64,000 nucleotides of DNA, taken from Chloracidobacterium sp. (lineage in GTDB: Bacteria; Acidobacteriota; Blastocatellia; Pyrinomonadales; Pyrinomonadaceae). Of this stretch, positions 43,045-53,433 are shown piece by piece. The notes under the pieces were generated by a model that saw only the letters and a program-made list of their open reading frames with translations, was not told the DNA's origin and searched no databases. Location: positions 1,040,337 to 1,104,336 of the forward strand of contig JADJWM010000017.1 of assembly GCA_016716365.1 (NCBI GenBank). The letters run 5' to 3'. Position 1 is the first letter of the stretch, and each line of letters begins with the position of its first letter. The translations under genes and the position numbers were made by a program.

Positions 43045-45857
43045 ATGCAAAGAACTATCGTTTCTGCCCTTGTCGTTATCCTGATTTCTTCATCGATCGT
43101 GTTTGGCCAGAGCCAGCCATCCTTCAAGATCAATTATGAAAAGTTCACGCTTCCCAATGGGCTGGACGTAATATTCCACATCGACCGGTCCGACCCGGTG
43201 GTGGCGGTATCGCTGACGGCGCACGTCGGGTCTGCACGAGAAAAAGCCGGCCGGACCGGTTTCGCGCATATGTTCGAGCATTTGCTGTTTCTCGAATCGG
43301 AGAACCTCGGCAAGGGCGGCCTCGACAAACTGACCGCACGGATCGGCGGGTCGGGCGCGAATGGATCGACCAACCGCGACCGCACCAATTATCTCCAGAC
43401 CGTCCCGAACGATGCTCTTGAGAAAATGTTATGGGCCGAAGCGGACAAACTCGGGTGGTTCATCAATACTGTGACCGAACCAGTGCTGCAAAAGGAGAAG
43501 CAGGTCGTAAAGAACGAAAAGCGGCAGGGCGTCGATAATAATCCTTACGGTCATACCTCATACGTGATCGACAAGACACTTTATCCGGCAGATCACCCCT
43601 ACAACTGGCAGGTTATCGGCTCGCTCGAAGATCTTCAGAACGCGCAGCTTGAAGACGTCAAAGAATTCTTCCGCCGATGGTACGTTCCGAATAACGTTAC
43701 GCTTACTGTGGCCGGCGATTTCGATCCGGTGCAGGCGAAAAGGTGGGTCGAAAAATATTTTGGCGAGATCAAACGGGGCGAAGAGATATCGCCGCTGGCC
43801 AAACGCCCCGGCGTCGTGAAGGAGACCGTGAAGCTCTATCACGAAGACAATTTCGCACGCCTGCCTGAACTGACCTACGCCTGGCCGACCGTCGAGCAGT
43901 ATCATCCGGACGAAGCCGCTCTCGAGGTGCTGGCCACCTACCTTTCCCGCGGCAAACGGGCCCCGTTCTATCAGGTGATCGTGGAAGAAAAAAAGCTGGC
44001 CCCGAATGTGAACATGGTCAATTTTGGTTCTGAATTGGCCGGCCAGGCACGCCTCTCGATCCGAGCTTTCGCCGACAAGGACCTCGATGACGTGGCGAAC
44101 GCGATCACTGAAGCCTTCGCAAAATTCGAGAAGGAAGGGATTTCGCAGAAGGACCTCGACCGCATCAAGGCCGGGCAGGAAACGCAGTTCTATAATTCGC
44201 TTTCGAGCGTTTTGGGAAAAGGGGTCCAACTAACGCAATGCAATATTTTCGCCGGCGACCCGGGATGCATCGAACAGGACATCAAGAACATTCTCGCCGT
44301 CACGCCCGCAGATGTGACCCGGGTATATGAAAAATATATCAAGGGGAAGAATTACGTCGCCACATCGTTCGTACCGAAAGGCAAGCTGGATCTCGCTCTC
44401 GAAGGCTCACGAAAGGCCGAGGTCGTTGAAGAGAAGATCGTACAAGGGGCTGAAGCGGCCGTCGATCCGAATGTGAAAGCGGATTATCAGAAGACGCCGT
44501 CGTCCTTCGACCGAGGTGTCGAACCCCGCTACGGGGCATCTCCCGAGGTGAAGATCCCGGCCGTTTGGGAAAGCAAGTTATCGAACGGCATGCGTGTTTA
44601 CGGAATAGAGAACACCGAGGTGCCGCTGGTTCAATTCGACATAGTGATCGACGGTGGGCTGCTGCTTGAGAATATCAATAAGGTCGGGGTTTCGAACCTG
44701 TTGGCCCGCATGATGACGCAGGGGACGGCGAAAAGGACACCGCAGGAACTCGAAGAAGCCATCCAGCAACTGGGCGCGTCCATCAATGTTTCGGCTGACA
44801 CGGAAGATCTCAGGATCAGGGTCAACACGCTTGCGAAGAATTATGATGAGACGCTCGAGCTGGTCGAAGAGATACTGCTCGAACCGCGTTGGGACGCAAA
44901 AGAGTTCGACCTTGTTAAACAGAGTACGGTCGCACAGATCCGCCAGCTTGATGCTAATCCGAACGCGATAGCCCAGCGCGAGTTACAACGCTCTGATCTA
45001 CGGCAAGGACAATATCCGCTCGCGGAACATCCTGGGCACGATCGATTCGGTAAACGCGATCACGATCGACGACCTGAAGGCCTATTACGCCAAGAACCTT
45101 TCGCCGTCGGTCGCCCGGCTGCACGTGGTCGGGGATATCGATCAAGGCAAAAGTCACGAGTTCTCTCGCGGGTCTGAGTAAACGCTGGGCCGCAAAGAAA
45201 GTGGATATTCCCGTTTTCAAGCGACCGGCCCCGGTCGAAAAGCCTCAGGTATATTTCTACGATGTTCCCGGCGCCGTTCAATCGGTCCTCAGGGTCGGCT
45301 ATCCCGCACTGGCGGCCACGGACAAGGATTTCTATCCGGCCACGATCGCGAATTACATCCTCGGCGGCGGCGGTTTCGCGTCGCAGCTGACGCAGCAGCT
45401 TCGCGAGGGCAAAGGCTATACCTACGGGATCAACTCGAACTTCTCCGGCTCGCGGAACCCGGGCACTTTCACCATCTCCAGCGGCGTTCGGGCTAATGTA
45501 ACGCTCGAATCGCTGCAGCTTGTCAAGAACATTCTCGAAAATTACGGGAAGGGTTACTCGGATGCCGACCTGGCGACGACCCAGGGGTTCCTGGTCAAGA
45601 GCAACGCCCGGGCGTTCGAGACGGCAGGCGCCAAGCTGAACCTATTGAACAATATCAGCAGTTACGGCTGGAAGCCTGATTACGTCAAAGAGCGGGAGCA
45701 GATCGTTAAGACGATGACCGTCCCTCAGATAAGAACGCTTTCGGGTAAGTACCTCGACCCGAACAAGATGGTCTGGTTGATCGTCGGGGACGCAAAGACG
45801 CAGCTTCCCCGATTGAAGGAGCTAGGGTTTGGCGAGCCGATACTGCTCAACAAATAG
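43045..45857 (+). CDS. M16 family zinc peptidase, exported, with two frameshifts
   Basis: A two-domain insulinase-like (M16) peptidase of about 936 residues once repaired. It has a signal peptide ending near SSSIVFGQ and the inverted zinc motif HMFEH in GFAHMFEHLLF. The active N-terminal half is in one frame. The non-catalytic second half starts at VWESKLSNGMRVYG and breaks twice: an extra T at 44983-44984 (GAGTTACAAC, expected EYN) and an extra A in AAAA at 45149-45152 (expected GKVTSSLAGLSKRW). Both lie in conserved text that reads smoothly when one base is removed. A periplasmic or surface peptidase is expected. I favour sequencing error over decay. Confidence 0.85.
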
Positions 45858-45953
45858 GCGGATCGTTCGGAAAAGGTGATAAGTGGTCGGAAATAGGTAA
45901 TGATTTGCCGATCAATTGTCGCCTCATCCGGATCCAAATGGTCGAACGTATAT

Positions 45954-47313
45954 ATGCAAATTAGCCTGTTGGGAAAGTTCATTGTTGGGACAGCAGTTTC
46001 GTTGTTCTTTACGGCGCATGCCCTTGGCCAGCAGGTCGACCGAAAAGCTGCAGCCGAGCAGGTGAAGGCCGAGTTCCTGCACGCATGGAACGGCTATAAG
46101 AAATACGCTTGGGGCAACGATGACCTGAAGCCGCTGAGCAAGTCTTATCACAACTGGTACGCACAGCCGCTGTTGATGACGCCTGTCGATGCGTTGGACA
46201 CGATGTATCTGATGGGGCTGAAGGCGGAAGCGGACAAGACCCGCGAGTACATCAAGAAGACGCTGAATTTCGACAAGGACATCAGTGTCCAGAAGTTCGA
46301 GATCGTTATCCGTCTTCTCGGAGGGCTGCTTTCTTCCTATCAGATAACCGGCGACAAGGAACTGCTGAAACTTGCAGACGACCTTGGGACGCGGCTGCTT
46401 CCGGCGTTTGATTCACCGACGGGTTTGCCCTACAAACACGTCAACCTTCGGACGGGGAAGGTTTCGACCCCCATCTCGAATCCGGCGGAAACGGGCACGC
46501 TGTTGATCGAATTCGGAACGCTCAGCAAGCTCACAGGCAAGCCGATCTATTATGAAAAGGCGAAGCGGGCTCTTGTCGAGACATACAAGCGGCGCTCGCC
46601 GATCGGCCTGGTCGGAACGAGAATAAATGTCGAGACCGGCGAATGGACCAACACCGGAAGCCACGTTTCTGCCGAGATCGATTCGTATTACGAGTATCTT
46701 TACAAATGCTGGAAGCTCTTCGGTGATAACGAGTGCAAAAAGATGTGGGACGACAGTATCGTCGCGATCCACAAGTATCTTGCCGACGAGGTCAACGGGG
46801 AGCTCTGGTACGGCCACGCTGACATGGCGACCGGCAAACGGACCCGCACGACCTGGGGAGCGTTAGACGCTTTCTTCCCGGCCGTGCTGGCACTTTCAGG
46901 TGACCTGGACAGGGCGAAGCGGCTTCAGGATTCGTCGTTCAAAATGTGGAATGTCCACGGTATCGAGCCGGAGGTCTATAACTATAAGACCGGCGAAGTT
47001 GTCCATCCGGGCTACCCTCTGCGGCCAGAGATCGTCGAATCGACCTACTACCTCTATCAATACACGAAAGACCCTAAGTACCTGGCAATGGGCAAGCGGC
47101 TTTGGGACGATTTCGTTAAACACTGCCGGACCGAGGCAGGATATGCCCATCTGAAAGAGCGTGGTCACAAAAGAAAAGAACGACGCGATGCAGAGCTTCG
47201 TCTTGGCCGAAACCTTCAAGTATTTCTATCTGCTCTTCGCACCGGATAAGACGCTAGACCTGAAGAAGGTCGTCTTCAACACAGAAGCCCATCCGATCCG
47301 GCGGACGTGGTGA
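45954..47313 (+). CDS. GH47 alpha-mannosidase-like glycoside hydrolase, frameshifted near the end
   Basis: A protein of about 452 residues, exported (signal ending HALGQ), of glycoside hydrolase family 47 (class I alpha-1,2-mannosidase). Typical pieces are AWNGYKKYAWGNDDLKPLSKSY, PVDALDTMYLMGL, VQKFEIVIRLLGGLLSSYQITGD, NPAETGTLLIEFGTLSKLTG, YYEYLYKCWKL and RPEIVESTYYLYQYTKD. The first frame ends abnormally after GYAHLK. The next frame continues with SVVTKEKNDAMQSFVLAETFKYFYLLFAP and NTEAHPIRRTW, the expected ending. One A too many in AAA at 47154-47156 explains it. GH47 is mainly eukaryotic and uncommon in bacteria. Confidence 0.85.
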
Positions 47314-47325
47314 GTGGCGGTTAAT

Positions 47326-47454
47326 TTAGAACGCAGAGATCGCGGAGAACGCTGAGATAGTTAGAAATAAAGTGTAAATCATATCGCGACTTGATCGGGC
47401 CAGAAGCGAGCGTGAAAGAATATTCTCTGCGTCCTCTGCGGTCTCCGCGTTTAA
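47326..47454. repeat. MITE-like element with terminal inverted repeats
   Basis: Ends at 47326-47356 and 47425-47454 are inverted, imperfect copies of the CGCAGAGA/CGCGGAGA repeat. The roughly 70 bases between encode nothing. Single copies of the same repeat occur at 34536-34574 and 62705-62749. Confidence 0.55.
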
Positions 47455-47461
47455 GTAACCG

Positions 47462-48493
47462 ATGGCAAAGAAGAAAGCATTGGTAAAAGCTACGAAGAAG
47501 ATATTGATCACCGGAGGGACCGGGTTCCTCGGTGCTGAAATAGTGCGGCAATTTCTGGACGCCGGTGAAAAGAACCTTCGTGTAATGGCCTCAAGCGTGC
47601 CAGCCTGGATGACGGATGCGGGTGTGGAACCTTTTCCTGGTTCGGTCACCGACCCGGCCAGGATCGCCGAAGCTGTCGCCAATGTCTCGTTGATCTACCA
47701 TCTTGCCGGCAAGGTCTCTCGGGACAACGACGATGCCGCCGCGATGAACAAGGTGCATGTTGAGGGCACGCGGATCCTTTGCCAGGCCGCCAAAGCCGCC
47801 GGGGTAAAGACGATGGTCCTGGCATCTTCAAGCGGCACGATCGCGGTCAGCGAAGACGAGCAGATAATTGACGAGACCTACCCGCCGCCGATCGAGATCA
47901 TCTCCCGATGGGCATATTACGCGTCGAAGTATTATCAGGAGCGTACGGCCCTTGCTGAATTCGACGGGGCCGGGAGCAAACTGGTCATTCTGAATCCGTC
48001 CTTGCTGCTCGGGCCGGGCGACGAGCGTCTTAGTTCGACGAAGGTCGTGCTCGATTTTCTCGGGCGGAAGATCCCGTACTGCCCGGCCGGCGGCCTTAGC
48101 TTCGTCGATACGCGCGATGTGGCCCGGACCTTCATTGAGGCCGCTGAAAAGGGCCGTGATAAGGAAAAATATCTGCTCGGTGCCGGCAATATGACCTTTG
48201 CTGAATTCTTTGGCCGGCTTGAACGGCTCTCCGGTGTCGCTGCCCCGGGACTCAGAGTTCCAAAGAAATTGGCGATGGCCGGATCGTCGTTCGTCGAATC
48301 CGTTTTTAAGAATTGGGGGCGGACATCGCCGGTTGCCACAAGCGAGGTCGAACAAGCCGAGCATTTTTGGTATTTTACGTCGGCAAAGGCCAAAGAGGAG
48401 TTGGGCTTCTCGCCGCGAGATCCGCAGGAAACGCTGAACGACACGATTCGATACGTGCGCGAAAACTTTCTCGGGGAAGCCGTATTTGTTTAG
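47462..48493 (+). CDS. NAD-dependent epimerase / 3-beta-HSD-like SDR
   Basis: A 343-residue extended SDR. ILITGGTGFLGAEIVRQFLDAG is the NAD loop, LIYHLAGKVSRDND matches the extended-SDR second motif, and YYASKYYQERTALAEF holds the Tyr-Lys pair. LNPSLLLGPGDERLS follows as in the NAD-dependent epimerase/dehydratase and 3-beta-hydroxysteroid dehydrogenase groups. The N-terminal lysine cluster MAKKKALVKATKK is unusual but short. OleD, the ketone reductase of olefin synthesis, belongs to the same wider group, but no ole genes are near. The substrate is not known. Confidence 0.85.
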   Translation: MAKKKALVKATKKILITGGTGFLGAEIVRQFLDAGEKNLRVMASSVPAWMTDAGVEPFPGSVTDPARIAEAVANVSLIYHLAGKVSRDNDDAAAMNKVHVEGTRILCQAAKAAGVKTMVLASSSGTIAVSEDEQIIDETYPPPIEIISRWAYYASKYYQERTALAEFDGAGSKLVILNPSLLLGPGDERLSSTKVVLDFLGRKIPYCPAGGLSFVDTRDVARTFIEAAEKGRDKEKYLLGAGNMTFAEFFGRLERLSGVAAPGLRVPKKLAMAGSSFVESVFKNWGRTSPVATSEVEQAEHFWYFTSAKAKEELGFSPRDPQETLNDTIRYVRENFLGEAVFV

Positions 48494-48534
48494 CCGTCAT
48501 TCTCAGCCGGTAGCGGTTTCGACCAAGTCTTGAT

Positions 48535-49851
48535 TCATAACTCACCGATTGCGGAGGGGGTCTCATCTCGGTTACCGCGGAGTAGTCGGTAAGCCATGAA
48601 AATTATCATACCCACGACGGCGGCGATAAGCACTGCCAGTCCTTCTTTTGCATAGTCAACATTCATCATCAGCCAGGTGATCAATCCGATAGAAAGTGTG
48701 GCCGCTAGTATCCCTGTCGGCGCAGAGAAGCGAGCTGGCGGGACATCACCTCTCTGGCGAAACACAGGTAGTGCGAGGCAGGTGGTTGCGTAAACGAGCA
48801 GCCGCGTGATCGTAACGATCGTGACAGCGGTTAGGAAAGACGTGAAGATAGTAAGCCCGAGTATCACGGCACCGGTCAGAATTATCGATAGAAAAGGCGT
48901 TTTATATTTCTTGTGCGTTTTCGCAAGAACGCGGGGCAGCTCTCGCTGCTCGGCCATTGCAAATGGGATCCGTGATGAAGCGAGGAAGCCGCTGTTCAGG
49001 TTTCCCAGTACGGAGACAAGGGCTCCGACCGCGATGAAGGCACCGCCGATCGAACCTGCAAACCGCCCAGCGGCATCGGCAAGAGGCGTTTTCGACTCTG
49101 CGAGGCCGGGTAGCGTTCCGATCGCTACTAACTGAATGAGAAAGAATAGAATCACGCAAAATCCGAGTGCCGTAAGCAGTGCGAAAGGGACGTTGCGGCC
49201 CGGATCTTTGATCTCGCCTGCGGGAATTACCGCAGCCTCGAACCCCACATATGCGTAGATCAGCAGCAAAACAGCGGTTGGGAAACTGGTGTGGTCGGGT
49301 ACTGTCGAAAAATCAAAATTAGCCGGCTCAACAAAGAACAGGCCAACCGCTACAAACAACAAAAGGGGAACGAGCTTGCCAATGGTAAAAACATTCGTCA
49401 GCATCGCAGATTCCCGCACGCCCAACAGGTTAACGACAGTAATGCCGACAACGACGATGGTGATCACTGCGATCCGCGGCAGCCCTGAGTCGAGGCCAGC
49501 GAAGAAGAATCCGAGATAAAGAACAACGGCGTTACAGTTGGCGGCAAAAGTGGCAACGCGCCCGACCCAATAAAGCCAGCCGACCTCGAACCCGATCTCG
49601 GGGCCGAACGCGGCTTTAGCATAAAGATACATTCCACCGGTAGTCTTAAATCGACTCGATACTTCAGAAAAACAAAGGACTATGAGTCCGACGATCACGG
49701 CACATGCAACAAAGGCCAGGAGGCTGAAGCTGCCAATGAGGGCAAACACGCCTGCCGGCAAAATAAAGATACCCGTCCCGATGATCGTATTGATCGCGAT
49801 AGCCGTTAGATCCCACCGGCCAATGCCTCGAACAAGTTTTTCTTCTGTCAT
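48535..49851 (-). CDS. APC family amino acid permease
   Basis: A 438-residue inner-membrane transporter with about 12 hydrophobic helices. The first helix has the APC consensus, TAIAINTIIGTGIFILPAG, with the unwound GTGIF substrate loop. The IYAYVGFEAAVIPAGEIKDPGRNVPFAL stretch is the equally typical sixth-helix region. Start 49851 (MTEEKLVRGIGRWD) is chosen because the 27 codons upstream are hydrophilic and outside the family. The imported amino acid cannot be deduced. It is divergent from the serine hydrolase gene. Confidence 0.9.
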   Translation of the reverse strand: MTEEKLVRGIGRWDLTAIAINTIIGTGIFILPAGVFALIGSFSLLAFVACAVIVGLIVLCFSEVSSRFKTTGGMYLYAKAAFGPEIGFEVGWLYWVGRVATFAANCNAVVLYLGFFFAGLDSGLPRIAVITIVVVGITVVNLLGVRESAMLTNVFTIGKLVPLLLFVAVGLFFVEPANFDFSTVPDHTSFPTAVLLLIYAYVGFEAAVIPAGEIKDPGRNVPFALLTALGFCVILFFLIQLVAIGTLPGLAESKTPLADAAGRFAGSIGGAFIAVGALVSVLGNLNSGFLASSRIPFAMAEQRELPRVLAKTHKKYKTPFLSIILTGAVILGLTIFTSFLTAVTIVTITRLLVYATTCLALPVFRQRGDVPPARFSAPTGILAATLSIGLITWLMMNVDYAKEGLAVLIAAVVGMIIFMAYRLLRGNRDETPSAIGEL

Positions 49852-49941
49852 GAATGTTTTCCGGGCAGGTTCATTTTCGTGAGAACGCTTTTCGTTTATA
49901 CTCTGAAAAATCAGTTCCGTAAAGAAACCCATTGGAATAAG

Positions 49942-50943
49942 ATGGATAGTTCACCGCGCAAGGTACTTCTACTAACGTCCCTTTTTCTATTTGCGCTGCC
50001 ACTCGTAGCTCAATCGGACCGATCGAAGATCGAGATCGTCGCGCCGAAGGACTACCGTCCGCCGGTCCTTATCGCTTCGCCCGAGCTCGAAGCGATCCTC
50101 AAACCGGCAGTCGAGGGCTTGATCGGCGAGGCCGGTCGCGGCTTCAAGCCGGAAGAGGTCGCCGCAACAATTATCGACCTGCGGGACCCGAAACGCCTTT
50201 CATTCGCAAGCGTCAACGGCGAGCGGCAGTATTACCCTGCAAGCGTACCCAAGATGTTTTACATGGCCGCTCTCCACCGGCAGATCGAAGACCGCAAGAT
50301 CACCGAAACGCCGGAGCTTTTGCGGGGACTTCGAGATATGGTCGTTGACTCGTCGAATGATGCGACCCAGTACATCGTTGACGTGCTGACAGATACCGCC
50401 AGCGGGTCCGAACTCCCGCAGGCTCAATTTGATAAATGGCAGTTCCAGCGGAATCGCGTTAACCGGTATCTGGCAGCGATGGGCTACGCGAACATCAACC
50501 TGAATCAGAAGACCTATTGCGAGGACGCTTACGGCATCGAGCAGCAGTCGCGGAATTACAAGGGACAGAACCGAAACATGCTGACGACCTTCGCGACCGC
50601 ACGAATGCTTGCGGAGATCGTTCTTGGCCGTTTGAACACGCCAGAGCGGACAAAACTGATGATGAACCTATTGGAACGTCAACCGTTCAAACCGTCGGGC
50701 GATCCCGACAGCCAGGCCGTCGGCTTTACGGGGAAGGCCCTGATCGACGCCGGAATGACGGACGCGAAATTGTGGTCTAAGGCCGGATGGACCAGCCGGG
50801 CCCGACACGATGCGGCTTATATCGAGACCGCCGACGGGCTCAAATTCGTAATTGTCGTCTTTACTGAGAATCATGCTAATGATCGCGAGGCAATCCCCGG
50901 CATCGCAGTGAAAGTGATCAAGGCTTTGAAGGAGTCCAAATGA
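49942..50943 (+). CDS. Exported serine hydrolase (class A beta-lactamase-like fold)
   Basis: A 333-residue protein with a signal ending LFALPLVAQ. The active-site Ser-x-x-Lys is SVPKMFYMAA. The SDN-type motif corresponds to DSSNDATQYIVD, and KTG is represented by KAGWTS. RGLRDMVVDSSND and the ADGLKFVIVVFTENH strand fit the class A beta-lactamase/D-Ala-D-Ala carboxypeptidase fold. It is not a typical beta-lactamase because the Glu of the omega loop is not obvious. Frame upstream of 49942 overlaps the permease leader region and is not used. The stop overlaps the S9 peptidase start, so the two are coupled. Confidence 0.82.
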   Translation: MDSSPRKVLLLTSLFLFALPLVAQSDRSKIEIVAPKDYRPPVLIASPELEAILKPAVEGLIGEAGRGFKPEEVAATIIDLRDPKRLSFASVNGERQYYPASVPKMFYMAALHRQIEDRKITETPELLRGLRDMVVDSSNDATQYIVDVLTDTASGSELPQAQFDKWQFQRNRVNRYLAAMGYANINLNQKTYCEDAYGIEQQSRNYKGQNRNMLTTFATARMLAEIVLGRLNTPERTKLMMNLLERQPFKPSGDPDSQAVGFTGKALIDAGMTDAKLWSKAGWTSRARHDAAYIETADGLKFVIVVFTENHANDREAIPGIAVKVIKALKESK

Positions 50944-53381
50944 TGAGAAAGCTGAACACAATATTATTTATCATCGGTGCGCTCAGCATCGTTGCATTTT
51001 CGCAGGGCAGCTACAAAAAGCCGCCTGCAAACGTACAGGCGATCCTCGACGCTCCGGCTATTCCGTCGACGTCTTTATCGCCGACCCGAGACCGGATCGC
51101 ATTGCTCGAGCCCCTTCGCTATCCTCCGATCTCCGAACTAGCCGAGCCCATGCTGCGGCTGGCCGGATCGCGGATAAACCCTAAGACGAACAGCCAGCAC
51201 CGCACTCCGTACGCCGTCGGCCTGAAGCTGAAGAACGTCGCCGACGGCAAGGAAATGGCCGTCGCCTTGCCAGCGGGTGCAAAGATCACCTCGCCGCAAT
51301 GGTCGCCCGACGGCAAGTATATGGCCTTCGGAAACCCCACTGAAACGGGCGTCGAGCTGTGGATCGTCGACACCGCGGCCGTGAAAGCCAGGAAGGTGAG
51401 CGGCGTGATGATCAACACGGCCTACGGCGGATTCGATTGGGTTGATGCTTCGACGATCTCCGCGACGCTTGTGCCGGGGAAGCGAGGCCCGGCACCCACG
51501 TATCAGGACGTGGTCCCGATGGAGCCGAACATCCAGGAGACCGCGGGCCGTGCCGGCCAGGTCGCGACATATCAGGACTTGCTCAAGTCGCCGAACGACG
51601 AGAAGTTATTCGAATACTATGCGACATCGCAGTTCGCGTTGATCGACGCGTCGGGCAAGGTCCGCGAGATCGGCCCGCCCGCGATCTTCGGGGAGGCCGA
51701 GGTCTCGCCGGACGGCAATTACATTCTCGTCTCGAGGATCCATCGGCCGTTCTCTTACCTGTTCCCGTCGTCCCGCTTTCCCGAGAAGTTCGAGATATGG
51801 GACACGAACGGCAAGGTCGTAAAGGAACTTGTCGACGTACCACTGCTGGATGCGCTTCCGGTCCAGGGTGTGCCGACAACTCCTCGAAGCTATGGCTGGA
51901 TACCGACCGAAGCCGCGACGCTTATCTGGGCCGAGGCTCTTGACGGCGGCGATCCGCGCAGGAAAGCGGACTTCCGCGATAAGGTAATGAAGCTCTCGGC
52001 TCCCTTCGCAATGGCCCCAACGGAACTCCTGAAAACACAGCACCGATTCATGGGGCGGTCGTTCGGCGAACGCGACGGGTTGATGTTCTATTTCGATTAC
52101 GACCGCGACACGCAGCGTCGGCGTATGTTCATGACCGATTATCGAAACCCTGCGACGTCGAAGATGATCTCGGACCTCAACACTCGTGACCGCTATAACG
52201 ACATCGGCCAACCGGTGATGAAGACCCTTGCAAACGGCAGCAATGTCGTTCGGATGAGCGGCGATCACATTTTCCTGACCGGTGCCGGAGCGTCGCCGCA
52301 GGGCGACCGTCCGTTCTTCCGCAAGATGAACCTCAAAACGCTCGAAATGCAGGAGATCTTCCGATCAGGGGTTGAGGATTACGAGGCATTTGTGGCGATG
52401 ATGGACGACGACGGCACGCAGTACATGACTCGTAAGGAATCGCCGGCCGAACCGCCGAATCTTTACGTTCGATACTATTGCCCGCCGGGCCAGACCTGTG
52501 CCGCCGTTGCTTCCCGGAAGGTGACCGATTTCAAGGACCCGACGCCGCAGCTTCGCGACATCCAGAAGCAGCTTGTCACTTATAAGCGTTCGGACGGAGT
52601 CGACCTGTCTTTCACGCTCTACACGCCGCCGGGCTACAAGCCGGGAACGCCGCTTCCGACCGTCGTTTGGGCGTATCCGTTAGAATTCACAGATGCTTCG
52701 ACCGCGGGCCAGGTGTCGGGTTCGACGAACCGATTTACGCAGATCGGCGGGATGTCGCATCTGTTCTTCCTGCTCCAGGGATATGCCGTGCTCGATAACA
52801 CGACGATGCCGGTCGTCGGCGACCCGATGACGGTCAACGACACTTTCGTCAAACAGATCGTCGATTCGGCCAAGGCCGCGATCGACAAGGGCGTCGAAAT
52901 GGGAGTTGTCGATCCGGAACGCGTTGGCGTCGGCGGCCACAGCTACGGTGCCTTCATGACGGCAAACCTGCTCGCGCACAGCGACGTGTTTCGTGCCGGC
53001 ATCGCCCGAAGCGGGGCTTACAACCGTACGCTAACGCCGTTCGGGTTCCAGTCGGAACGACGCACATTCTGGGAAGCCCCGGATATGTACGCGAAGGTTT
53101 CACCGTTCTGGAACGCCCACAGGATCAAAGAACCGATCCTGCTCATACATGGAGAAGCGGACAACAACCAGGGCACTTACCCGATCCAGTCCGAGCGTAT
53201 GTTCGCTGCGATCCGCGGTAACGGCGGTACTGCCCGGCTCGTTATGCTCCCGCTCGAATCACACGGATACGCCGCAAAGGAGTCGATCGAACATACCCTG
53301 TTCGAAATGATCTCCTGGTTCGACAAGCACGTTAAGAACGCGAAACCGCGGCGAGATGTCCAAGCCGCGGCGGAGCGTTGA
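50940..53381 (+). CDS. S9 family prolyl oligopeptidase, exported
   Basis: An 813-residue serine peptidase. A signal peptide (LNTILFIIGALSIVAFSQ) is followed by a beta-propeller (WSPDGKYMAFG, VSPDGNYILVS) and a C-terminal alpha/beta hydrolase domain. The catalytic triad is visible as GGHSYGAFM (Ser), LIHGEADNNQGTYP (Asp) and LESHGY (His). It should cleave short peptides outside the cytoplasm. The ATGATGA overlap with the serine hydrolase suggests an operon. A strong terminator follows at 53396. Confidence 0.95.
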   Translation: MMRKLNTILFIIGALSIVAFSQGSYKKPPANVQAILDAPAIPSTSLSPTRDRIALLEPLRYPPISELAEPMLRLAGSRINPKTNSQHRTPYAVGLKLKNVADGKEMAVALPAGAKITSPQWSPDGKYMAFGNPTETGVELWIVDTAAVKARKVSGVMINTAYGGFDWVDASTISATLVPGKRGPAPTYQDVVPMEPNIQETAGRAGQVATYQDLLKSPNDEKLFEYYATSQFALIDASGKVREIGPPAIFGEAEVSPDGNYILVSRIHRPFSYLFPSSRFPEKFEIWDTNGKVVKELVDVPLLDALPVQGVPTTPRSYGWIPTEAATLIWAEALDGGDPRRKADFRDKVMKLSAPFAMAPTELLKTQHRFMGRSFGERDGLMFYFDYDRDTQRRRMFMTDYRNPATSKMISDLNTRDRYNDIGQPVMKTLANGSNVVRMSGDHIFLTGAGASPQGDRPFFRKMNLKTLEMQEIFRSGVEDYEAFVAMMDDDGTQYMTRKESPAEPPNLYVRYYCPPGQTCAAVASRKVTDFKDPTPQLRDIQKQLVTYKRSDGVDLSFTLYTPPGYKPGTPLPTVVWAYPLEFTDASTAGQVSGSTNRFTQIGGMSHLFFLLQGYAVLDNTTMPVVGDPMTVNDTFVKQIVDSAKAAIDKGVEMGVVDPERVGVGGHSYGAFMTANLLAHSDVFRAGIARSGAYNRTLTPFGFQSERRTFWEAPDMYAKVSPFWNAHRIKEPILLIHGEADNNQGTYPIQSERMFAAIRGNGGTARLVMLPLESHGYAAKESIEHTLFEMISWFDKHVKNAKPRRDVQAAAER

Positions 53382-53395
53382 TCTTTAATTGGCGG

Positions 53396-53432
53396 GGACA
53401 GGCGTCGTTTTTACGGCGAGGCCTGTCCTTTT
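53396..53432. terminator. Rho-independent terminator between convergent genes
   Basis: GGACAGGC pairs perfectly with GCCTGTCC over a 17-base loop and is followed by TTTT. It lies 15 bases after the S9 peptidase stop and ends just before the stop of the convergent GGDEF-EAL gene. Confidence 0.8.
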
Positions 53433-53433
53433 C

